Assembly (NCBI GenBank): GCA_002392655.1
Contig: DGHK01000002.1
Coordinates: forward strand, 7,843 to 34,578
Origin: Lachnospiraceae bacterium UBA3850
GTDB taxonomy: Bacteria; Bacillota; Clostridia; Lachnospirales; Lachnospiraceae
DNA length: 26,736 nucleotides
Direction: 5' to 3'
A program made the position numbers and the translations under genes. The notes beneath the pieces were generated by a model. The model ran no database searches and was not told the DNA's origin. It saw only the letters and a list, made by a program, of their open reading frames with translations. Numbering within the stretch: the stretch's first letter is position 1; each line of letters begins with the position of its first letter. Shown in pieces: positions 20,181-26,736 of this stretch.

Positions 20181-21306
20181 GAGATATAAATTCTATGAGA
20201 AAATGGTTTATCGACAACTTAAGATGGATAGTGATATTCCTGCTCATTCCCTATCATGCTGCGCAGGCGTTTAATGTTTGGGGAGAGATGAACTATATCT
20301 GCTTTACACCTAATAAGGCTATAAGCAGTATGACTGTTTTCCTGAGTCCTTATTACATGCCGATTATGTTTCTACTTGCGGGAATGAGTACGAGATATGC
20401 TCTTAAAAAAAGAACATATGGACAGTTTGTGGCTGAAAGAATTAAGAGACTTCTGGTTCCATTTATTTTCGGTACGCTTTTCTTTTGTCCTATACTTTCA
20501 TATCTTGGGGATAAGAATAATTACGGCTATCAGGGAGGATTCTTTGCTCATTATAAGGTATTCTTTACGAGGTGGACTGACCTAGCGGGGTTTGATGGTG
20601 GATTCAATGTAGGTCAGTTCTGGTTTTTATATTTTCTTTTTGTGATCTCGTTGGTTGGCATAGGAATTATCTGCCTGGTTAACTTTGTGAAAGCAGACAG
20701 GGGTAATAATGATGGTAAGGATAACGAAGGTAGTAAGGAAATGAATGGTAAAGTGCTTTCATTTCCGGTGGTATGTCTGTTTGTTATCCCGCTTCCGTTC
20801 TTATATGATATCTTATCCATAGGTGGAAAAAGCTTTGTTGAATATCTATATTTATTTTTAATCGGCTACTTTGTTCTGTCTGATGACAGGGTGATTGATA
20901 AGGCGGCTCGATATAGATATATAACGCTGGCTGTTGGGCTGATAGCGTGTGTGGTAAATGTATATATGTTCATCTGGTCTGGTAAAGACTTTGGAATATG
21001 GAATATAATTGCAAAAGCCTTTGCTGAGTGGTTTATCATACTTGCCCTGATAGGGATAGGAGAGAGAAGGCTGGATGTGACGAATAAGGCTTTTCGGTTT
21101 TTTCAAGTAGATCATTTCTTGTATTCAGTATTCACTTCGTCTGGGTTGTGTTATTCCAGGGATGGTTTTCAGGACTATTGGGAAGCAGTACCGTCCTTAT
21201 GTTTTTTGTCCCGATTATATGTTCATACATAGTTACATTTGTCTGTTCTGAGATGGCTTATCATATACCTGTGTTATGCTTTCTTATGGGGACGAAATCG
21301 AAGTAG
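20177..21306 (+). pseudogene. Acyltransferase family 3 membrane protein, frameshifted at a T6 run
   Basis: A polytopic membrane O-acyltransferase of the OafA/acyltransferase-3 type, which adds acyl groups to surface sugars. The N terminus is typical (WFIDNLRWIVIFLLIPYHAAQ with the His of the family motif, then MFLLAGMSTRYALKKRTYGQFVAERIKRLLVPF), followed by about eight hydrophobic segments. The uninterrupted frame runs to 21232, but after residue 309 it turns into non-membrane sequence. Reading one base back at TTTTTT (21098-21103) restores SSRSFLVFSIHFVWVVLFQ and further membrane helices to a stop at 21304-21306. The true product is therefore about 376 residues. It could be a pseudogene, a phase-variable gene, a case of -1 slippage, or a base-call error. 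It is coupled to the DUF3137 gene by ATGA. Confidence 0.8.
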
Positions 21307-21325
21307 GCTACTTATTTATGATTCA

Positions 21326-21334
21326 TGTTATAAT
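21326..21334 (+). promoter_or_regulatory. Extended -10 promoter of the lipoprotein gene
   Basis: TG-T-TATAAT (21326-21334) lies 29 bases before the ATG, with no strong -35. Confidence 0.5.
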
Positions 21335-21362
21335 TTAGTAAAAATTGAAAGGTAGTATTTAT

Positions 21363-22610
21363 ATGAAAATGTATAGGAAAAGAATATCTGCCGGACTGGC
21401 AGCTGCAATGATGCTTATTTTGTTTTCCGGCTGTGGAAATAAGACAGAGGATAATAAGACTGAGGCTGAAGAAACTACAGCCGCCAGTACTGAAGTAAGC
21501 AATCAGACAGAGAATGATGCTACAGCTGAAGCGGTAACTGAAGAAGTAACTGAGGAAGAAAAAACAGAAGAGGCAAAGTCTGAAATTGACTATGAGGCTG
21601 TTTATGCGCCTATACTTGATGAGGTGGTTGAAGCTGTGAACAAGGGCTGTGATGGTACTGAAGAATATAATTATATATCTACAGGTACAATTGAAGCAGT
21701 AATGTTCGGAACTAACGTTGATCTTTTTGACAGACTTCATTATATGATCAAGGATATAAGCGGTGATGGAGTGCCGGAGCTTCTGGTAGGAGAAAATGCA
21801 TCGTATGAACCTGATGATGTAGAAGATGACAGTTATATATTTGAGGGTTATACCTGTAAGGATGGAAAGCCAGTAAGGTTCCTTGAAGGCTGGGGAAGAA
21901 ATACTTTCCAGCCAATCGATGAAAGTACATTTCATTATTATGGTTCGGCCGGTGCTATGAGCAGTGCTTATGGTATCTGTCATATAAGTGAGGATGGTAC
22001 CTCTCTTATCTGGGATGATTTTTATTTCAGTGAAGGAACAGCTGATGATAATATAGTTTATTATCATAACAAGACCGGAGAGTGGGATAAGGAAAATTCC
22101 GAGATTCTTGATGTCAGTGGAAATGATTTCTGGTCGAAGGATGAAGGGATAGAATATAAGAAGCTTGACTGGAAACCGATTCGTGAGTATAAGGGTTTAA
22201 ATACAGAGGACATGGAAACAAAAGAATCCGGCTCTGAAACCGGGGAGTGTCCGATCAGTGTTAAATATGAGGATAAAGAACCTACTGATTCATGCATAGT
22301 ATATGAGCCGGCTTATGTTGATGAATTCACGGCGCATATCCTGATAAAAACAAGTAAAGAGGTTAAGAATTTCAGGATAGTGACTGTGACTATGGAGGAT
22401 AACAACGGCAGTTATAAGTTTGTTCCTACGGAATGTTATAAACTGGATACATTTACAGCCGATACACCAATTTATGCCGGAATGAATTTTCCGGGGGATA
22501 TGCCAAATAATGGATTCATCTATGCTGATGAAAATGGCAAGGACAGATTTTTCGTAATAAGCCAAAGTGGTGAGGATGGTTCGCTCATAATAAATGAAGA
22601 GGAATTATAA
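21363..22610 (+). CDS. Secreted lipoprotein, unknown function
   Basis: A 415-residue protein. The signal peptide KRISAGLAAAMMLILFSGC ends in a lipobox with the lipidated Cys at residue 24, so the mature protein is anchored to the outer face of the membrane. Residues ~25-75 are a Glu/Thr-rich linker. The rest contains IKDISGDGVPELLVGE, a Ca-binding-like D-x-S-G-D-G-x-P-E-L motif seen in many clostridial surface lipoproteins, and a C-terminal region of predicted beta strands (AHILIKTSKEVKNFRIVTVTM). I do not recognise a specific family. I prefer ATG 21363, which follows AAAGG, over the in-frame TTG at 21345, which overlaps that site. It is monocistronic; a new consensus promoter follows at 22634. 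Confidence 0.85.
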   Translation: MKMYRKRISAGLAAAMMLILFSGCGNKTEDNKTEAEETTAASTEVSNQTENDATAEAVTEEVTEEEKTEEAKSEIDYEAVYAPILDEVVEAVNKGCDGTEEYNYISTGTIEAVMFGTNVDLFDRLHYMIKDISGDGVPELLVGENASYEPDDVEDDSYIFEGYTCKDGKPVRFLEGWGRNTFQPIDESTFHYYGSAGAMSSAYGICHISEDGTSLIWDDFYFSEGTADDNIVYYHNKTGEWDKENSEILDVSGNDFWSKDEGIEYKKLDWKPIREYKGLNTEDMETKESGSETGECPISVKYEDKEPTDSCIVYEPAYVDEFTAHILIKTSKEVKNFRIVTVTMEDNNGSYKFVPTECYKLDTFTADTPIYAGMNFPGDMPNNGFIYADENGKDRFFVISQSGEDGSLIINEEEL

Positions 22611-22633
22611 GCATTATATCTCTGCCGCATCAG

Positions 22634-22663
22634 TTGACAGTTTAACAATGCGAAATATATAAT
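22634..22663 (+). promoter_or_regulatory. Consensus sigmaA promoter of the PAS/HD-GYP operon
   Basis: TTGACA (22634-22639), an 18-base spacer and TATAAT (22658-22663), both hexamers perfect. It drives the small protein at 22703 and the genes behind it. Confidence 0.75.
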
Positions 22664-22702
22664 TGGTATAGGCGTTTTTCTTATGGAAGGAGCATATGTC
22701 TA

Positions 22703-23005
22703 ATGTCGGATGAACAATATAATGGAAATGAAGAAGGTGTTATAGGTCCTGATACCAACGGGCTGTTTTATAATGATTCCGGAATTGACGGGGTTCATAG
22801 TGTTGAGGAGTATTCTGTTGATACGAGTGAGCAAAGCTATGTTGATGGAAATCCGCAGAAGATACATTTTGATAATCCTAACTGGAATGTTCCGCCGGAG
22901 AATCAGTCCTTTACTGATGGATTTGCATATGTAGTTGCTATTATATCCATAGTAGTAGTCATTTTAGCTGTTTATTTTATCTTGAGATTCTTAAGAATGA
23001 TCTAG
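22703..23005 (+). CDS. Small tail-anchored membrane protein, unknown function
   Basis: A 100-residue protein with a long acidic, Asn/Gly/Ser-rich and probably disordered N-terminal part (residues 1-72) and a single C-terminal membrane helix (residues ~74-97, ending RFLRM). No signal peptide, so the N-terminal part probably stays in the cytoplasm. I do not recognise it. GGAAGGAG is 10 bases before the ATG at 22703, a little far; the closer ATG at 22696 opens only the five-codon frame MSNVG and stops. It lies 26 bases ahead of the PAS/HD-GYP gene under a consensus promoter, so it may be a membrane partner of that protein or of the O-antigen-ligase-like protein downstream. Confidence 0.75.
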   Translation: MSDEQYNGNEEGVIGPDTNGLFYNDSGIDGVHSVEEYSVDTSEQSYVDGNPQKIHFDNPNWNVPPENQSFTDGFAYVVAIISIVVVILAVYFILRFLRMI

Positions 23006-23031
23006 ATTCATTTTGGGAATAGAGGTTTTGT

Positions 23032-24333
23032 ATGGAGCATAATAAAGATAGTTATTATAGTGGAGACGGTGTTTATAAGAATATTATAGATAACATGTTT
23101 GACGGTGTTATGATCATAGGCTTTGATGGTAAGATCAGGCTCGATAATAAGAACGCTGCCAGGATACTGGAGCTTGATACGGATACTTTGTGTAATAGGT
23201 CCGTAGCCTCTCTTATGATGGAAAACAGTAAGAATGATGAGTTTTTCCAGTGCATAATTGACTCGGTTTACACAAAAGAGAGAGTAAGCAAAACCGTAGC
23301 TTATCATGTTTCAAGTGGTGTCAAGTATCTGCGTCTTGCTATGACTTTTCTTCGTGATTCGAATGAGGATGCTGCTGTTGTAGCGGTTATAAGTGATGTG
23401 ACCGAACTGTTTGAGCTTAATAAGCAGAACAGGATACTTACCGAAAAACTGATGGATTTCGTTGATGACTTCGTTGAGGTAATGATCGATGCCATAGAGG
23501 CGAGATCCCCTTATAATGCAAATCATACAAAGAATATGGTTAAGTATATGATGAAATATCTTGACTGGCTTGAGGAAAATGGCGATAATAGTCATTCGGA
23601 AACCAGATATCCTCTTATTGCAAGTGTATGGCTTCATGATATAGGTAAACTTGTAATTCCTCTTGAGATTATGGATAAGCCTACAAGGCTTGGTGATAAG
23701 GAGGACGATGTTTATCATAGAATAGAGGTTGCTAAGCTTTGTGAAGAAATCAGGGGACTTCGAACACCTGAGTATAGTAAAGAGGCAGACGAGAAGATAG
23801 ACCGTTTAGAGGAGATAAGAGAGCTTATCGAGAGTATAAATGGTCTGGGTTATATAAATGATAAACAAAAGGAAGAGGTAAAGAAGCTTTTTGATGAGAA
23901 GGTTCTGTCTCCTTCCGGAGATTATATAGATCTTCTGGATGAATATGAGAAGGAATCTCTGTCGCTTGACAGGGGTACACTTACCGAGGGTGAGAGAGCA
24001 ATCATACAGTCTCATGTTGAACATACTCATAGTATGCTGACCAAGATGCAGTTCAGTGGAGCCTTTGAAACTGTTCCTGATTGGGCAGGAATGCATCACG
24101 AGTATTTGGACGGAAGCGGTTATCCGAATCATGTTACTGCTGAAGCGATTCCGTGGGAGGTCAGAATTCTTACTATTGTGGATGTTTATGACGCGCTTAC
24201 TGCTGAGGACAGACCTTATAAGCATCCTATGCCTGCGGAGAAAGCATTCAATATTCTTAGGAGTATGGTTGATGAGGGTAAGCTTGATGGGGAGGTACTC
24301 GAATCATTTTATGAAAGTAAAGCGTGGAGCTGA
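23032..24333 (+). CDS. PAS domain HD-GYP phosphodiesterase with an inserted helical segment
   Basis: A 433-residue cytosolic signalling protein. Residues ~13-125 are a PAS sensor (IIDNMFDGVMIIGFDGKI to AVISDVTELFEL), followed by a short coiled linker and an HD-GYP domain: H165 (NANHTKNM), H202-D203 (WLHDIGKLVIP), H355-H356 (MHHEYLDGSGYP) and G363-Y364-P365. Between DKPTRLG and GTLTEGERAIIQSH, where typical HD-GYP domains are contiguous, there are about 93 extra residues (222-314) rich in Glu, Lys, Asp and Leu, predicted helical. Family knowledge: c-di-GMP hydrolysis. A haem or flavin on the PAS cannot be judged. AGAGG precedes the ATG. It is the second gene of a three-gene operon that ends with a membrane polymerase/ligase. 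Confidence 0.9.
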   Translation: MEHNKDSYYSGDGVYKNIIDNMFDGVMIIGFDGKIRLDNKNAARILELDTDTLCNRSVASLMMENSKNDEFFQCIIDSVYTKERVSKTVAYHVSSGVKYLRLAMTFLRDSNEDAAVVAVISDVTELFELNKQNRILTEKLMDFVDDFVEVMIDAIEARSPYNANHTKNMVKYMMKYLDWLEENGDNSHSETRYPLIASVWLHDIGKLVIPLEIMDKPTRLGDKEDDVYHRIEVAKLCEEIRGLRTPEYSKEADEKIDRLEEIRELIESINGLGYINDKQKEEVKKLFDEKVLSPSGDYIDLLDEYEKESLSLDRGTLTEGERAIIQSHVEHTHSMLTKMQFSGAFETVPDWAGMHHEYLDGSGYPNHVTAEAIPWEVRILTIVDVYDALTAEDRPYKHPMPAEKAFNILRSMVDEGKLDGEVLESFYESKAWS

Positions 24334-24350
24334 ATTAGAGGACTTAATTA

Positions 24351-25931
24351 ATGAGCACAAAAAATAATACAAATTCTTTCGACAAATACAGAGTTAACAG
24401 ACCGATAGATATAGTTATAATAGCGTATCTCATATTTATCAGCTCTGTATTTTGCTTTTACATGGACAACAAATATTTTAATATTACTGCTACTAGAGCT
24501 AAGCTATTTACTTATTCCGGTATAGCACTTGTGATACTTGCAGTAATGGCATATGGCGTTGAGTTTTCGATGATCCGTTATTTTAATAAAGGTGAGAAGC
24601 TTTTTGTATGGGATAAGAACAAGCTTGCGATGCCGGAGCTTTGGATAACACTTTTTCTTCTGGCCAATACATTTGCATGGTTTATGTCAGAAAACAAGAA
24701 GGGTTCATGGACCGGTGAGACAGGAAGATGCTTCGGACTTGCTCTTGTTATAGTCATAACTCTTGTGGTGATCATACTGTGCAGGCAGTCCTGTATATCT
24801 CAGCTTGTATTTATTTCTCTATCTGCCACTGCGGCGCTTGCTTTCATAATTGCATATCTTCAGCATTTTGGCCGCGATCCTTTTGAGCTCAGACTTACGG
24901 TTGTAAAGAGGCAGAAGGAGATGTTCATATCTACATTTGGTAATATCAACACGTATGGAGCTTATATATGTATAGTCCTGCCTATTTTTGCTGCGGTATT
25001 TATCTTCAGTAAGAAGTTGTGGGCGAGGATTGTTGCCGGCAGTCTGCTAGTTATGAGCGGAGCGGCTATTCTTCCTGCGAAGAGCGATAATGTTTATCTC
25101 GGAACTGCTGCGGCATTTCTTGTTCTGTTCTATGTAGCAATCATGAATAAGAGATTCACGGAATATATCTTCGGTGTGCTTCTTCTGGTGTTCGGACTGA
25201 CGATTATGTCATACCTGAACAAGACTTATAGTGGAAGCCAGAAGCATATAAATGGACTTGCTGAGATAATTGAGAATCCGAGTATCATGATGATGCTTCT
25301 GTTTATAGTCAGTGTCATACTCGTGGCAACCCTTGTTTTCAGACAGACGAAATATGAGCTGTATAAAAGCATACAGAATAAGAAGTTTTTGATTGTCTTT
25401 TCGATAGTATTTGTCGTAGGTGTTTTGTTTGTTATCATATATGGAATCAGTACTCAGAATTCGTTATTTGTTTTTAACGATAAGTGGGGAACCTTCCGTG
25501 GATATATATGGAGAAGATGCTGGAATATATTTGAAGATGCTGATCCTTTGCATAAGCTTTTCGGTCATGGAAATGAAACTATAGCCGCGCAAATGAAGCA
25601 GTTTTATTCTGAGATGGTTTCAGTTACGGGTAAGAAGTATGATAATGCTCATAATGAGCTGCTTCAGTATCTTGTAACTACGGGACTTTTCGGAGTAGTA
25701 TCGTATCTTGGATTTGTTTTCACATCATTTGTATATATGTTAAAAAGACTCAAGGGTGATCCGATAGCGATAGCCTGCCTGGCAGGAGGTGTATCATATT
25801 TTGCGCAGAGTATAGTCAATCTCAATCAGCCTATAACAGCTCCACTTTTCTTCGTTATAGTCGCTGCAGGAGTCGGACATCTCAGATACAGAGACCAGGG
25901 GTATGGAAAATATAAGAATAAAATGTTATAA
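24351..25931 (+). CDS. O-antigen ligase/polymerase family membrane protein
   Basis: A 526-residue protein with about eleven to twelve membrane helices, starting near residue 20 ([20 protein letters not shown]). The pattern, with a large external loop late in the protein (residues ~375-440, [28 protein letters not shown]) and the sequence [24 protein letters not shown] after it, is characteristic of the WaaL/Wzy O-antigen ligase superfamily; the conserved Arg and the His in AHNE are the usual catalytic elements. In a Gram-positive host it would join or polymerise surface glycans, such as capsule or wall glycopolymer. No other glycan biosynthesis genes are adjacent. AGAGGA is nine bases before the ATG, and only 17 bases separate it from the HD-GYP gene. 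Confidence 0.85.
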   Translation: MSTKNNTNSFDKYRVNRPIDIVIIAYLIFISSVFCFYMDNKYFNITATRAKLFTYSGIALVILAVMAYGVEFSMIRYFNKGEKLFVWDKNKLAMPELWITLFLLANTFAWFMSENKKGSWTGETGRCFGLALVIVITLVVIILCRQSCISQLVFISLSATAALAFIIAYLQHFGRDPFELRLTVVKRQKEMFISTFGNINTYGAYICIVLPIFAAVFIFSKKLWARIVAGSLLVMSGAAILPAKSDNVYLGTAAAFLVLFYVAIMNKRFTEYIFGVLLLVFGLTIMSYLNKTYSGSQKHINGLAEIIENPSIMMMLLFIVSVILVATLVFRQTKYELYKSIQNKKFLIVFSIVFVVGVLFVIIYGISTQNSLFVFNDKWGTFRGYIWRRCWNIFEDADPLHKLFGHGNETIAAQMKQFYSEMVSVTGKKYDNAHNELLQYLVTTGLFGVVSYLGFVFTSFVYMLKRLKGDPIAIACLAGGVSYFAQSIVNLNQPITAPLFFVIVAAGVGHLRYRDQGYGKYKNKML

Positions 25932-25932
25932 T
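25924..25932 (+). promoter_or_regulatory. Extended -10 promoter of tyrS
   Basis: TG-T-TATAAT (25924-25932) overlaps the end of the upstream gene and lies 31 bases before the tyrS ATG. There is no strong -35, and no room for a T-box leader between here and the gene. Confidence 0.45.
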
Positions 25933-25963
25933 ATGTAAGATTGTGACAAAAGGAGAAATTGTG

Positions 25964-26736
25964 ATGCAGATTTACGAGGAATTACTTGAAAGAGGGCTTA
26001 TTGCTCAGGTTACTGATGAAGAAGGAGTAAGAGACCTTATCAATAACGGTAAGGCTACATTTTATATAGGCTTTGATCCTACAGCTGATTCGCTTCATGT
26101 AGGACATTTCATGGCACTTTGCCTGATGAAGAGACTTCAGATGGCAGGAAACAGGCCTATCGCACTTGTCGGCGGCGGAACAGGAATGATCGGAGATCCG
26201 TCCGGAAGAACAGACCTCAGGAAGATGATGACGACTGAGATGATCGATCATAACTGCGAATGCTTCAAGAAGCAGATGAGCCGTTTTATCGAGTTCGGTG
26301 AAGGCAAAGCCATGATGGTAAATAATGCAGACTGGCTGAGAGACCTGAACTATATCGAATTCATCCGTGATATCGGATCTATGTTCAAGGTTAATAACAT
26401 GCTTCGCGCTGAGTGCTATAAGCAGAGACTTGCCAGCGAAGAGGGACTTACCTTCCTTGAGTTTAACTATATGCTTATGCAGAGCTATGACTTCCTGAAG
26501 CTCTATGAGGAATATGGATGCAATCTCGAGTTTGGTGGTGATGATCAGTGGTCCAACATGCTTGGTGGACGTGAGCTTATCAGAAGAAAGCTTGGCAAAG
26601 AGGATGCTCAGGCTATGACTATAACGCTTCTTCTTAATTCTGAAGGAAAGAAGATGGGTAAAACTGCAAATGGTGCGGTATGGCTTGATCCTGAGAAGAC
26701 TACTCCGTATGAGTTTTATCAGTACTGGAGAAATGT
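25964..26736 (+). CDS. tyrS: Tyrosyl-tRNA synthetase, 5' part (runs off the window)
   Basis: The first 257 residues of a class I synthetase that charges tRNA-Tyr. Visible: [16 protein letters not shown] with the HIGH-type motif at H45-H48, [38 protein letters not shown] with the tyrosine-binding residues, and the KMSKS-type loop KMGKT at residues 230-234. AGGAG is eight bases before the ATG; a GTG directly before the ATG is a less likely start. The C-terminal S4-like domain is outside the window. No T-box precedes it, unlike many Firmicutes tyrS genes. Confidence 0.96.
   Translation, partial: MQIYEELLERGLIAQVTDEEGVRDLINNGKATFYIGFDPTADSLHVGHFMALCLMKRLQMAGNRPIALVGGGTGMIGDPSGRTDLRKMMTTEMIDHNCECFKKQMSRFIEFGEGKAMMVNNADWLRDLNYIEFIRDIGSMFKVNNMLRAECYKQRLASEEGLTFLEFNYMLMQSYDFLKLYEEYGCNLEFGGDDQWSNMLGGRELIRRKLGKEDAQAMTITLLLNSEGKKMGKTANGAVWLDPEKTTPYEFYQYWRN

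Noticed and set aside
21312..22067. A 251-codon minus-strand open frame under the lipoprotein
   Set aside because: The plus strand has a promoter, ribosome site, signal peptide and lipobox. The antisense frame is rich in Cys, Ile, Tyr and Ser with no domain or ribosome site.
25932..25963. T-box leader for tyrS
   Set aside because: Only 32 bases separate it from the previous gene, and no T-box sequence or terminator is seen.

Overview
The window (26.7 kb, low to moderate GC, strong AGGAGG ribosome sites, Leu CTT as a dominant codon in the ribosomal genes) reads as chromosomal core sequence of a Gram-positive clostridial bacterium, most likely a Lachnospiraceae relative of Butyrivibrio, Roseburia or Lachnospira. 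This rests on a rpsB-tsf pair, an infC-rpmI-rplT operon with an attenuated leader, a folC-HD-folBK folate cluster, a DUF6465-like Ala/Lys-rich protein, and remains of a Lachnospiraceae-type sugar-binding lipoprotein. No plasmid, phage, transposase, integrase or CRISPR gene was seen.

Layout. 1-1729: end of rpsB, then tsf with an unusual insertion, closed by a bidirectional terminator. 1736-2296 (-): a small P-loop kinase. 2388-2896: a strong promoter and ribosome site feeding a broken sugar-binding-protein gene. 2913-3989: an M24 aminopeptidase. 4061-9658: a large membrane sensor (propeller, Y_Y_Y, TM, HD-GYP) followed at once by a GH3 beta-glycosidase. 9850-10383: a histone-H1-like protein. 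10484-11944 (-): a stand-alone ClpX with an Asn-rich N terminus. 12076-13150: a glycerophosphodiester phosphodiesterase and a membrane protein, fired from a promoter that shares its -35 hexamer with the clpX promoter. 13316-14347: a polysaccharide deacetylase behind a promoter-plus-terminator leader. 14423-17020: folC, an HD hydrolase and a FolB-FolK fusion. 17048-18469: L20-type leader, infC (apparent AUA start), rpmI, rplT. 18525-18714: promoter, tRNA-Leu and terminator.

18719-19201 is the most unusual stretch. It has no gene. It holds two related units made of perfect hairpins with three-base loops (4 in the first, 8 in the second). Corresponding stems differ between units by compensating changes, and the unit ends resemble the 3' end of the adjacent tRNA-Leu. 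It is the best candidate here for an undescribed structured RNA or single-stranded-DNA element.

19314-26736: a DUF3137-like protein coupled to a frameshifted acyltransferase, a lipoprotein, a second operon with a tail-anchored small protein, a PAS/HD-GYP protein with an inserted helical segment and an O-antigen-ligase-like membrane protein, then the start of tyrS.

Themes. Two c-di-GMP-type HD-GYP proteins sit close to envelope and carbohydrate genes, which suggests signalling that ties saccharide or surface status to c-di-GMP. Translation genes occur in four separate places. Several promoters use an extended -10 (TGnTATAAT) and overlap terminators or one another.
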